From Rhodamnia argentea (taxonomy: Eukaryota > Streptophyta > Magnoliopsida > Myrtales > Myrtaceae): 64,000 bases of DNA. Positions 25,872 to 37,995 of the stretch are shown here, one piece after another. Positions within the stretch are counted from its first letter, which is position 1, and every line of letters starts with the position of its first letter. Made by a program: the position numbers and the translations under genes. The stretch covers positions 2,542,001-2,606,000 of the forward strand of contig NC_063154.1 in the NCBI RefSeq assembly GCF_020921035.1, read 5' to 3'. The notes below the pieces were generated by a model that had not been told where the DNA came from, ran no database searches, and saw only the letters and a program-made list of their open reading frames with translations.

Positions 25872-28701
25872 TGATGGTGGATGTTTTCAGTTGTCGATTC
25901 GTCTCCGTCTGTTCGTAGGAAGAGTAGATATATGCCGCAGGTTTTTCCGTATTTTGATCGAAATAAGTTCCCCACCCCCCAAATTGGGGTTTTTGATGCC
26001 TTCGATGCTCTCCGTTTCCACTTCTGTAGTTGGGCATCTTGAAAATGTAGACGTCAAAGGCTACTTTTGTTATTTCGGTAGTTGTTAAATGTGAATGAAG
26101 TTTGTATTTCTTTGTAGCCCACCTCTTTCCGTCAATTCCGGTGTGCGCTTTGTTTCTCCGCACAGTTACACTCGAACGACATACCTACGCAGTTCAGCAA
26201 TGATCTTCTCTAAACTTGGACCAAGGTCATTTCGTCGACCGATTGGACCACGACGGTAACTGGTGAGAATTCGATTTCTTTTATCACGGTTAATTTCAAG
26301 AAAACCACCTTATTGTGCTCTGTTGCGCTTCGCTTACAATATTCATATCACCATTGGTACTCCCAGACCAAGACAACTACTTCAAGGCCCTCCCTGACTC
26401 TAGAACCCAAGAACGGCCGTGACTACTCTGCAGCACACGAGTGGTGATCTTGACGACAGCCACCCTCGCCTCCAATTCCGTTCCTTGTTTTAAAAGAAAG
26501 GCGAAGCAAGCATTACGGGAACGACATTCGGGAGACAAAGGGCATTATCGTCGTTCCACCGCTTATGGCATCGACGCCTTTAATGATGTGTTAGTGTACA
26601 CAGCCTTAGCCTAGCCTAGCCAAGCCCTGCCGTTCGTTCCTAAGCTGATCTAAGAGCACCGCAAATCTTGATGCCGTTCTAATCTCCCTGTCTAGATTAG
26701 ATCCTACTCAATTCGGATAGGGCTTTGCAAGATGGGCCCATACCCATCTCCTCAACCCCCCCAAAAAATAAAAATAAAAAAAGAAAAGAAGAAAAAGAAA
26801 AATTGACGTGCCCATTATTCTTTAATACAGTATTTTAGCTCATCCCACTTTGGTCTTTGGCAGACAGACCACATCAAGTAGCTACAGAAAAACTCAATCG
26901 AAGGTTGAAAAATGGGGGAAAAAACCAGCCTTGTTTTCGTGCGCATTATTGCATCCGGCCAACAGTAGGTGGATGTGTGGCGAGCGAGTGAGTGACCGCT
27001 CTTATTGTCAAAAGAGGGATGAGTACGCAGAAGCACCAGCGCAATCATGTACGCCCTACTCATATAACTTAATTCCTCCTCCCCCTCCTCCTCCCCACAA
27101 CTTGGAATAGCATAATTGCCATTTGCTCTGGCTTGATCACCAGATAAGATATAACTTAGCTTTTGGATCCAACAGCGACTCATCAAGCTCCTCCCGGCCC
27201 GGGGGGGTGGGGTGGGTTTGGGATTTGCCAATGACCTTATCTCCACCCCGGAGACGTTAAGTCAATTCGTTTGCTCTTTCTGTCGGATTCGCAGCTGCCC
27301 GGCTTCAGACCGGTGTGGGGCTACGGTCGGAATCGCGAGCTGGGCGCGCAACTCGATTGCCGACGAGCTCTGTCCCATCGCAACTGCGACACGCGAGGTT
27401 AAATATTTGTTCCGGTGCAGATTTTCACCTTGATGTTTGTAGCTGTACTTTATGTACAAAAGCGCGACACACGAGCCGTGAAAAATTTTCAGATAAGATT
27501 TCCCTTTCAAGGAAGGCACGACTAGGAGGAGAAAGTCGATCGTGGTGTGAATAGAGTCAGGAAGACCAAACATATATAAAATACAATTTTTTTTTTTGTC
27601 TTACATATATGTTTGGCGTATATATATTGCATGCCATCACTTGACATTTGCGGTTGACCTTGCAATGCAACCCACCTGCCCCGGAAAATCACCATCGAAT
27701 AACACGATTCCTATATTGATTGATTCCTTTCCATTTGACGATTCGAAATGATGTGCCACTTCCATGTCCCTGGAAATTCATGAGATATGACTCCACTCCT
27801 TTTTCGAAAAAAAACACGTAGATGCCCTCGAAATATTAAAGAGATGCTCTAATCAATAACCTAAATCGGACGGGTTTTTTTTTTTTTCCATTTTCTATAA
27901 GTGATATCACCATGATAATATATCGTAATCTAATTGTCGTGTTCATGCCGGTCGTTTTCGCGTGCCGGACAACGAGTGCTCGGTTTTCAAAAATCCGATG
28001 TGCGGTGGCGGTTCGTACGAATTCGAATTTTGCAAAAAAAAAAAATAGAATTAAATAAACTCTGTAGGGGGAAGGATCAGCACGAAGTTTTATCTCAAAA
28101 TGGTCTTCTTCTGGTGATTAGTCCCGTCTACTCTCTGTAGAGTTTGCGCAAACAGGGGAGGTTTGAATTTCGAAGGACAGCGATTGGATTTACAGCTGTC
28201 CAACATGATTTTTCTTTCTTTTTTGCAGGTCACTTTGGTCCGTGGAAAGCTTTCCCCGGACGATGGCGTCGACATCCACGATCCATCCAAATCTCGAGTA
28301 ATTTTCATGACGCGATCGAGAAATTGGACCTCGGCGGAATCTCATTCTCATCCGGACTTGTATATCTGGCCCGACCTAATTTGCTCCCCCACACTGAAAA
28401 AAAAAATCTTGTCCTTTTTATTATTATATTTTTTTATTTCTATTTTTGTGTGGATCAAGTTGTATTGAAAAAGCCGGCCGTATGTTATCTCGAATTCCAA
28501 AGGCCATGGGCGGGGCCGTCACCTCTCATTAACTCAAGAAGAAGGGAGAAAAAAAAAAAAAGAAACTCTTTGCAATTTTGGTTATTTGCGAGTCAAATGC
28601 ATCCCGGTGCGTTCTCGGTGCACTCTAGAATGTCTCCAAAGTTTCAATCCCAGCAAGATGTCGTGAGTTTACCGTACGTTTTCCAAAGTAAGCAGCCAGA
28701 T

Positions 28702-28745
28702 GGATTCGAACCCGTGACCTTGCGTTTGGAAAATGCTAAGAGCCA
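28702..28745 (-). mobile_element. Possible tRNA-derived SINE fragment (A and B box)
   Basis: On the minus strand TGGCTCTTAGC (28745-28735) resembles an RNA polymerase III A box. GGTTCGAATCC (28712-28702) matches the B-box consensus exactly. The spacing is short but tRNA-like, and no cloverleaf or acceptor stem is evident, so a SINE remnant is likelier than a tRNA gene. Element ends were not defined. Confidence 0.35.
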
Positions 28746-29572
28746 TCCCATTATGGGATCCGGTGATGGTCCAAAATTCATTTATCATGCTGAGCATATA
28801 GCGTCGTCTAATTTAGGATTAATTTTCTTACCGATATCATGCCATTAATAAAGATGTGCTAGGATTGGAATAAAATGGGAACCACCCACCATAAAATTTA
28901 GCGGTTTACTAGCTCTTGCATCAATTACTATTCAAAACGTAAAAAAAAAAAAAAAAAAAAAAAAACCCACCTCAAAGTTCGAAGAGAAGCTTTCTCGTAC
29001 GTACTTAGTATCGATCAAGCTCCTAATCTCGAAGAGAAAGAGCGGCCTCAATTTCAAATCTTAGTCTTGCATGATTACCCAAAAATCTCGAGAACAAGGC
29101 TCGCGAAAATGAACTAATATTAGAAATCATCATTTATTTCGAACCTTTGTTCGTGCGACAAAAAAAGAAAGTCAGAAGTGAGAGCGGCACTTCAGGACCG
29201 TTAAAAAGCTCGTGGGGCTCTGAGCGGTAAATCCCAGCTGGACGAGAAAGAGGAGAAAAGAAATCTAATCATGAGGCGACACCAACTACCATCCCAAAAC
29301 ATCATAATAACAGCTACCAAGCCTATCACCACCCCCCTATTTTTCCTATTTAAATAAATAAAAATTGATCATTTATAATTTAATGAAGGCCAACTAAATG
29401 TGACGTTGATTTCGATTTGGGTTGCCCCTTAAATCCGGTGCCCTTTTTGTCTTTTCCCCTTTACCTTTCTTAAATTAAAAAAAAAAGCAAAAGATAATTA
29501 TATATCAATTAAAAAAACCGAAAAATTGAATTTTTTTTTTTGTTTTCTCAATAATTGTTTCTGACCACAACC

Positions 29573-29590
29573 CCTCTCTCTCTCTCTCTC
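29573..29590. repeat. (CT)n tract upstream of COI1
   Basis: A CT run within a long pyrimidine-rich region (29570-29900) that precedes the probable COI1 transcription start. Confidence 0.85.
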
Positions 29591-29922
29591 GCTTTGGTCC
29601 TTTTTTGTGATTGGGAGCCGCATTCTCTCTCTTCTCGCAATAAAACTGTCCCCAACTGTCGCCGTCTGATGCAATTTATTCTCTCAATCCTAACCGTCCG
29701 TTCGACTCCCTCTCTTCTTTCTCTCTCTCTCTCTATCTATCTCTACTAGCTCGCGTACACAAGAAGGTCGATGCTCCGTCAGTCGTTATTGGTTTTCGAT
29801 TGGTCTCCTCCTCCTTCTTCTTTACCTCCTCCTCCTCCTCCTTCTCCTTTCTGATACAGTACGTACGCTCTCGCTCAATCTTCGTCGCTCGTCCGGATTC
29901 CCTCTCTCTCTCGATTTGAGAG

Positions 29923-29928
29923 TATAAA
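29923..29928 (+). promoter_or_regulatory. TATA-like box of COI1
   Basis: TATAAA followed by pyrimidine-rich DNA lies 253 bases before the COI1 start codon. If used, the leader would begin near 29955 and contain the upstream ORF at 30046-30129. Confidence 0.45.
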
Positions 29929-30045
29929 GAGTCTTTTTCCGTGCTTCTGCTCGGCTGTGTTCGAGGCTTCGGTTCTTCAGTCTTCTTCTAGACGGGGCCG
30001 ATCTTTTCGGTCCGTGAAGGTGGGTTCTTTCCTCCTCGGCCCTCC

Positions 30046-30129
30046 ATGGATCCGAGCGCCGGCTTCTGTTTCCGGTTCTTCGTCTCCGGTCTGATCCGAT
30101 TAGGGTTCTTGGCCAGCTCCGACCAGTGA
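30046..30129 (+). promoter_or_regulatory. Upstream ORF in the COI1 leader
   Basis: An ATG in the predicted leader opens a 27-codon frame (MDPSAGFCFRFF...) ending with TGA 51 bases before the COI1 start. It is in a different frame from COI1 (its ATG lies 135 bases upstream and the frame is closed by a stop), so a scanning ribosome would have to reinitiate or leak past it. Presence in the mRNA is assumed, not shown. Confidence 0.5.
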
Positions 30130-30180
30130 GTTGGCGGGCGACGGGTTTAGGGTTTTGTTTTCCTCTTTGGATTTGAGTTG

Positions 30181-33100
30181 ATGGACGATCGGAACGTGAG
30201 AGGGATGAGCAGCCCGGGCATGTCCGACGTTGTGTTGACGTGCGTCATGCCGTACATCGACGACCCCAAGGATCGGGACGCCATTTCCCTCGTCTGCCGT
30301 CGCTGGTACGAGATTGACGCCTTGACGAGGAAGCACGTTACCATCGCTCTCTGCTATACGACCAGTCCCGATCGCTTGCGGAGGAGGTTCGGCCACCTCG
30401 AGTCGCTCAAGCTGAAAGGGAAGCCCAGGGCCGCCATGTTCAATTTGATACCCGAGAATTGGGGCGGGTACGTGACTCCGTGGGTGACCGAGATTGCCAA
30501 GTCTTTTGATTGCTTGAAGTCGCTTCACTTTCGGCGCATGATAGTGGAAGATTCGGACTTGGCACTACTTGCGAGGTCGCGGGGACGCGTTCTGCAGGTG
30601 CTCAAACTTGACAAGTGTTCTGGTTTTTCGACGGATGGGCTTGTACAAGTGGGGCGTTACTGCAGGTAATTTAGTTTTCTATGCCCTTGGATAGTAATGA
30701 AAGACTTGCAATCCCGGTAACCCTGTTGATTTGCTTATTGTATTTTGCGTCCTTCTGTTATGATGAATGTATGTGTGGTGCATTTATGAAGTTCTTGTAA
30801 TTTTGTGGCTTTGTTTGACTCCATGATGTCATTTTCTGAAGAAATTACTCAACTCAAGAGATGATTGCAACGTCTTGGTTTATGCACTTCACATGGTTCT
30901 AATGTAATGCTTCAATTAGTCTCGAGGGTACCTGAGATATGTCAAAGTGCAGATTCTTCATCTGTTCATATTCTAAATCTTAAGATTCTGGTCATTATAT
31001 AAGATGGAATCTGATTGCTTCATGCTAGAGATGCAGGGATAATTTGTAAGATGGAATCCTAATTTCAGCAGGTAGTTTGTAGAAAAAATCATAAAGATTA
31101 ACATGACAAAAGCTTTAACTGACAGAGAGAGAGAGAGAGAGAAGGACGATGAGACAACAACGATAGAAAAGCTTTGAATTGCTGGGAGATGCAATTCAAT
31201 CAAGCTGTCGCTTGTGAAGATTCGGCCCATTGTGTCATTCTTAAGCTTATAATGGGATAAAGAGTTTCACCTTTGCATATTCAGTCAATTCCGTTTGCCC
31301 TTACTTTTTCAACTCTTTTTAAATTTCCCCTTTCGTGTCATGCATGATTACTGATTACCATTCTTATATTTTTAAAGTGGCTTCTAATTTTATGAGCAAT
31401 CGGAGATGTAGACATGACAAGGGTGTGAATGAAGAACACGCTTATGTATAGAGAACAGGTGGACCTGTAGGACGATAACAGTTTCATTCGGAGGAGGTGG
31501 GTACTAGGGGAAAAAAAGATGATAAGGGTCTTATTTCTCGGAGGCTAACTCCCTGGTTATTAGTACAACGAGAGATCAACTAGTCAAAGAAGGTTCTTTC
31601 TACCAAAAGAAACCTTGATGCATGATGTCAAATCACCTAAAATAGCTGTGAGCGCATTTGTTAGAGGCACAATGAGAAATAGCAGTCTAAAACTGTTAGT
31701 TTAAGGACACTTCAAGGCCATGCTAATGCATAGCACACCTCTTTGGAAGCTATGAGGAGTTTAACAAGAGAGAATTAGATATGTAATAGTTTCACACTTT
31801 TCTATTCTGTCGATTCCCACAGTTTCTGGGTTCACTCAGATTTATCGTCTGTTTCTGTTTTTTCGAGTATGAAGTGACATTGTTGCTGTTATCCGTGATG
31901 CATTATTTGAGTCCTTATTGCCTGGAGCATGTTACTCAAAGAACATTTATGCTTCTGAGTTTGCACTTTACATATAGCAATATAAAAAAAAGGCTTTTAG
32001 CATAGTCATGTACACCCATGTCATTATTTTTTTTTTATGTGTGTCAATATAGATGCGGTACACATATTTTCTCACAAGCTATGCCATCTTTATTCCAGGA
32101 ACTTAAGAACCTTGTTTTTGGAAGAAAGCATAATCATTGAGAAAGATGGTGCGTGGCTTCATGAGCTTGCTCTGAACAACACTTCTCTTGAGACTTTAAA
32201 TTTTTACATGACAGAGCTCTCCAGATTTAATGTCCAGGACCTTCAAATTATTGCAAGAAATTGTCGATCATTAACATCTGTGAAAATTAGCGATTGCGAA
32301 ATTCTGGATCTTCTGGGTTTCTTTCAACATGCAGCTGCTTTAGAAGAATTTGGTGGTGGTCTTTTTAATGATGAACCAGAAAGGTATGCTACTTTATCGT
32401 TCCCAGCGAGATTATGCCGTCTGGGTCTAACCTACATTTCAGAAAATGAGATGCCTATTGTGTTCCCTTTCGCATCTCGGCTAAGAATGTTAGATCTGCT
32501 CTATGCATTTCTTAGCACAGATGACCTCTGTTTGCTGATTCAGCAATGCCCCATCTTGGAAGTTCTTGAGGTAAGATTACGAACTTCTCTCTTTATCTAT
32601 TACTGTTGTAACAATAAATCTTTGCATTGCCTCACTCTCCAGTTGCTGTGCACCTTTGCCTTTGGGAATCTTGGAGTTTGCGACATATATTAGAGGAGAT
32701 TCTAAAGATCTTCCTCAAATACCTCCTTATCGACACTTTGCGCCCTTTAGTTCAAACTCCTACAATTTGCACACCTATGTTCTAAAGTACATACACTTTA
32801 CATACCGGAATCTTCTAAAAAGTTAGAAAAGGTAAAAGCTGCAAATGGTAGGTTTTCTTTCAGGTTGTAATGTAGAGTCTCTATAATAGAGGATGAAGTG
32901 TGGGTTTTGAAATTGAAGGGTGGAAAATGTAGCTAAAAAAGATGGTCGAGGATAGTTGTGGTATTTTTCTCACTCTATTTAGGTTGTCATAATATTTCAA
33001 TGAAAACCTTCTCTTTAGAACAAGTCACTGTTAAAATGGTTGGTCACTTTCTGCAATTGGTGTTTTAGTCACTGTTCACCAATTTGGTCTTACAAGTTCT

Positions 33101-34076
33101 AACTTATTGTCTAAGTTTCTACTGTTCTAAGGCAGAAGATTTGTCAGGAGAGTATACATATAGAATGGGATTAAGGGAGGATTGTCATACTTAATGTACT
33201 TTAGTGGAGTTTGAATGAGTTTCAAATTTGCATGAAATTCTGATATGTTCTAAAATTTTTATTTACGGGCAGACAAGGAACGTCATTGGAGACAGAGGAT
33301 TAGAGGTTCTTGGTCAAAGTTGTAAAAGGTTGAAGAGGCTTAGGATTGAAAGAGGTGCTGATGAGCAGGGTATGGGGGATGAAGGAGGCCTTGTTTCGCA
33401 AAGAGGATTAATTGCCTTGGCTCAGGGCTGCCTAGAACTGGAATACCTGGCTGTTTATGTATCTGATATCACAAACTCATCTCTCGAATGTATAGGAACT
33501 TACTCGAAGAACCTTTGTGATTTCCGTCTTGTTCTACTTGATCGTGAGGAAAAGATAACTGATTTACCCCTGGACAATGGTGTCCGGGCTCTTTTAAGGG
33601 GATGTGAAAAGCTAAGAAGGTTTGCTCTTTATCTGCGGCCTGGAGGCTTGACGGATGTGGGTCTTGGTTACATTGGGCAGTACAGCCAAAACATAAGATG
33701 GATGCTTCTTGGATATGTGGGAGAGAGTGATGAGGGCATCAGGGAGTTCTCCAGAGGCTGCCCGAGTTTGCAAAAACTTGAAATGCGGGGTTGTTGCTTT
33801 AGTGAACAGGCACTGGCTGATGCTGTGATGCGGTTGACTTCTCTGAGGTATGTATGGGTGCAGGGGTATAGAGTATCTGATACTGGTCGAGATATTCTGG
33901 CAATGGTCCGTCCCTTTTGGAACATCGAGTTGATTCCTCCTAGAAGAACGGTTGTTGCCAACGTGCTAAATGAAGACCCAGCCCATATGCTTGCATATTA
34001 CTCTCTAGCAGGACCAAGAACTGATTGTCCTGACAGCGTGATCCCTTTGGATCCAGCTAGGCTGGTTAACCTGTAG
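30181..34076 (+). CDS. COI1: Coronatine-insensitive protein 1, jasmonate receptor F-box/LRR protein
   Basis: COI1 is the F-box subunit of the SCF-COI1 ubiquitin ligase; with JAZ repressors it binds jasmonoyl-isoleucine and sends JAZ proteins for degradation. Three exons, 30181-30665, 32099-32570 and 33273-34076, join in frame to 586 residues (Arabidopsis about 592), and three exons is usual for COI1. The F-box is at about residues 14-55 (VVLTCVMPYIDDPKDRDAIS, CRRWYEID). Leucine-rich repeats follow to the end. The hormone/inositol-phosphate contact segment LKGKPRAAMFNLIPENWGG (about residues 77-95) is intact, as are AVYVSDIT, DFRLVLLDRE, GYVGESDEG and RGCCFSE. The carboxyl end LAYYSLAGPRTDCP is normal. 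The start codon is the first in-frame ATG before the F-box. I see no damage; this should be a working receptor. Confidence 0.97.
31123..31142. repeat. (AG)n microsatellite in COI1 intron 1
   Basis: About ten AG units in the 1.4-kb first intron of COI1. Confidence 0.85.
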
Positions 34077-37000
34077 AGCTGTATATACAACCTTTTGCGG
34101 AAGATGCCTTTTATCTTCTTAATTGCTCTAGACCCTCTGTCATACGGTTCTGTATTTTATCACTCCTTCCTGAGATGTTTCTCCTATTGCTTTCCTTTTC
34201 ATCTTCTGTTTGTTGGAATTCCTTCTTTTCTCTTTTCTTCTGTCGCAATAAGATTGTGTCCTCTGTAACATTGTAAGAGTTTTGCATCTAATTCCATCCC
34301 TTGTACAGGGCAACTAGTTGTATGGTTTTTCTGCAATACTTTTGTGACTTAGTTTTGAACGGTTCTGCTAGTTGAATTCTTACTATTGTGGGGTGATTCC
34401 ATTGGGTAATATTTGACGGCAAATGGGCAAACAAAATGGTTGGCGACAACAATTCGATTGCCGAGTTACGAGTTGCTGCTGGAACATTTCTGTCTGATCT
34501 GTTGTTGATGGTCCTCACAGACAAGCAATTATCATCGATAGGTGGGCGATTGGGAATGGCAAGTTTGCTCATGAGCAAGCTTTACTCTTTCTTGGAAAGT
34601 TTGGGGTGTACAGCAAGTGTTACTTATGAGGCTTCGTAAAAGTATATGCTATTTATAGAAATAATCCACAAGGTCTTTCTACAACTGCTGTCGGTAGCAG
34701 GTTGGTCCCCATCACATGAGAAATGTATATGCTCGTACGGTCCAATAGGTCCCCAAGGATGATTATATCACTACTTGGCAGCGGGAAGAAGCTGATTTCA
34801 GCCATGACTGACTGTATAAACGATCTTCATCAAGAATTAAGAAGCCTCCACACCTTCCCAGGTAATATTGTGGTGCCACTGCAGCTCAGTTGATATGAAG
34901 CTCTCTCAATCTCAACTCTCAATATGTAACCTTGCAAATTGTGAGAACATGTTTTGCCTGAGCATACGGTTTCTCCAAGCAAAGGCACGACTTTTCATGC
35001 TATCGGATGGAACTTTTGAGAACCATAAACTAGAAATTTGTCCTACACGCAAGAATAGGGACATGAGACGGTATGAATCGCCAGCATACTCGTACCATAG
35101 AGAGATCAGTATCATAGTCCAAGAGTTACCTGATTATGTGTGTGTCTATGACTAGCAAAAGCAATATGGCTGTTGCAACACAACAGTAGTACATGCTGGT
35201 GGGGATTCTGTCTTTTGTATGTTGTGCAAAATGAGGGCAAGGAAGTGAAAGCTAACTTTCTATTTTTCGTTTGCAATGCTCAGGAGTAAGATCAGATCAG
35301 CATAGTTTCCGTGGGAACTCTTCCAGAGTGAACATTCCCGTTGCACTGAGAAGGTCATCACATCTTATGACATTTGAATGCAAACCCACAAGAGGAGAGG
35401 TTGATGCAAGTTCAGATTGACTGATAATTCCCTCTGATTCCATCTTGTCCTATCTGTGATCCTTGAGTCGGGAGTTGGCAGTCCCATTGAAGGCCTTCCA
35501 AATTTCTTAGATGCGCAACATTAAACGAAGTCTTTTTGCAAATTCGACTATTTTCAGTAATCAAACTCATTGTCGTGGTTTCACCTTCCTGATGAGTGAT
35601 GACAGCTATGCATCTGATCTTTGCAATTATCAGTACTTGCTAAACTGCCTAGCGTAAGGAGAAGGCACCTGCTATAAAGGCTTTAAGAAGATCTAATCTG
35701 GATAAGAAATGTCTACGCTTTCTCAATCTTTACGGTCGAAATCTGACAGCAGCTCCCCGTATGTAATATGACCTTGATGTGGCAATAACATAATCTTGTC
35801 TGATGCAAAAAAGTTTTCTCATCCCCCTGATTGGTCCGGTGTTAGTCGATTGCAGAGGAGCCTTGCATGGGAGGGGAGAGGAACTCATCTCCTATTGGTC
35901 CTATTCCAATGGAACCTTTGCTTGTCACTACAACAGCTAATGGATAAGCAATTTGTGGATAAGTTACTATCTTGGCAAAGTTTTGTTACATTAAAGACCC
36001 GATAATCGCCAGCTTTTAAGGATGACCATCCCTTTACAGATCGGTGAAGGACAACTTTATTGTCTTGATGAGCGAGTCCGCTAATGAAGACCCATAAATA
36101 TGCTTGAACATGTCCATCACCAAGATTTTGAGAATCTACAATTAGAATAAGATGGATAGCTTTCCTTTCCGATATGTTCTAACTGTAAACCAAGGGAAAA
36201 TGACCTTTGTAGGCTTAAACAAAGAAACGATAATGTGGTGGCAGAACCTTTGATATACACAACTTGCGAAAAGGCATTCCATTTTGAATTTAATAAGCTG
36301 AGGGACTCTGTTATCTCTTGGAGGGAAAGGAAAAAGAGGGTGTAGATAAGTTTGGACTTGTGGGCTGATGCTTGAATTGCTCGAAAACTTTAATGCATTC
36401 TTTGCGATTTCTACAGCGTCACGATGATGGACACTGGCAACAATTTTCTGCTTAAAATTCCAAGTTTCATTCTCTTTTGTAGATTATAGCTAGATTTTCC
36501 CATTCTTTAATCCTTCGGAATTAAAGGACCGCGCCTTGGAATGGTAAGTTCCTCCTTTGCCTAATTTTTTGAGCTATTACACTTGGTGTACCCTCCAGAA
36601 AATCCATTGCTTAATGGTGGGATGTTTAAGAAGGATCGCTTTCGTCGGCAGCATAGTTCAACTATTGCAATATCTTTGCATCACCTTAATGTGCTTTTCC
36701 AGAAAGGCCTGTCATCAGTGCTCCAACTTTAAAGATGCAACCCTGAAGTCACCCCTTTCAGAAAGAGGAACCATAATGATGGTTTTAGATAAAAGCAGAA
36801 GTCAAAATAAATTTGTCCACCTCTATGAGTAGCATTTGCAATGCCAAACATTGTGGAAATACCAAAGAGATTATTCTAAACCACAGCTGGAGGTTAAAAA
36901 GCAGAGAACCAGGAATCACAGAAGAAAGCGTATGATGGATCCAGAGACTGACGTAGAAGTCAGCAAACAGAGGGCACTCACTACTCTTGCTGATGCAACA

Positions 37001-37995
37001 GTCTTTCCACCATTGATGACTTAATTGGCACAAGGAGGAATATACCTGAAAGAACCATCTTGGTGGAGTGTTTGTTTTTTTTCTTACGTGGACCGTACTA
37101 TATTCCGAGATGGATTGGAGCATGCGATGCCCGAGCAAAGTGGTATGCAGACTCAGATCCGACTGAGCGACGGCATGACACAGTCAAGTTGGGCCATGTT
37201 GGGTGCCTATTAGATTTGATGGCCAAAAGAGTATGAAAGGAAAAGGTGGGCAGTGAGATGCTGAGGAATCAAAAGGGAGTGACCTGTGAATCAGCAAGTT
37301 TGGCCAAATATGATCATCTGATGTGGCTTTGCTTTTGCACTGGTCCAACATCAACAAAGGCATTCACACTTAGCAAAACAGTTCCAATCCAGTTCTCCAT
37401 GACAATTTTAACCACTCAAGACTCTAACTTCTTTCAGTACTACAAATCCCTTATAGGTGGGTTCTGTGTGATCTGGAAATATTGAAGGGACGATCTTCGG
37501 ACTTTCAGATGGTAGATCAAACATCGTCGAGACGACACAAAGCCTCCTTATGAAGAAAGGAAAACTTAATCTTGTACACCGAAGATGGAAATTAAGTTGG
37601 AAGCTAATAGAGCATAAACATGAGAGATGATCCAAGCCAACACCTCATAAATCTCGACGCATTCCCTGCTCCTGCAATGATCACATACGTTAATACGTGC
37701 ACTTATTTAAAGATATGTGTCTATAAACGAGAAAATGGCAGAGCATCCATTCAACATTCCCAACGACCGGTCATAGGACCCTTAAAAATGGCAGAGATCA
37801 ATCCCAAAATAGGACTTCAAATCATTAATAGAGGGCCAAAATTAAGTCAAATCTCTCTTTTATTCCACAGTTACAAACCCAGAGAGACATACTTCACCAA
37901 CATTTTTTGTTCTTTTAAATCATGAGTGCATAATATCACAGGAGCATCAAGCTACTGAATGTACACAAGGTCACTAGTCATCACATTCGACCCTG
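34077..37995. other. Gene-poor spacer between COI1 and the MYB gene
   Basis: A 3.9-kb interval of ordinary unique-looking sequence. The first few hundred bases are the COI1 3' end. I found no frame that resembles a known protein, no repeat ends and no RNA gene. The two flanking genes converge, so most of this is downstream sequence of both. Confidence 0.55.

Larger units (their letters stand above)
25872..30180. other. Spacer and COI1 promoter region
   Basis: A 4.3-kb stretch without a recognisable gene. It holds the 3' end of the At2g39950-like gene, A-rich and T-rich tracts (26763-26800, 27875-27890, 28941-28965), a possible SINE (around 28702-28745), and CT-rich DNA from 29570 leading into the COI1 leader. 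A long frame at 28144-28848 crosses low-complexity and SINE-like DNA and is not a credible gene. Confidence 0.55.

Noticed and set aside
28144-28848. A 234-codon open frame on the plus strand
   Set aside because: It runs through poly-A and T-rich tracts and a SINE-like segment, resembles no family, and has no splice or promoter context.
29771-29854. A second 27-codon upstream ORF (proline-rich) before COI1
   Set aside because: It lies upstream of the TATA-like box at 29923 and so is probably outside the mRNA.
36785-37138. A 117-codon minus-strand frame downstream of COI1
   Set aside because: No family resemblance, no splice context and composition of spacer DNA.
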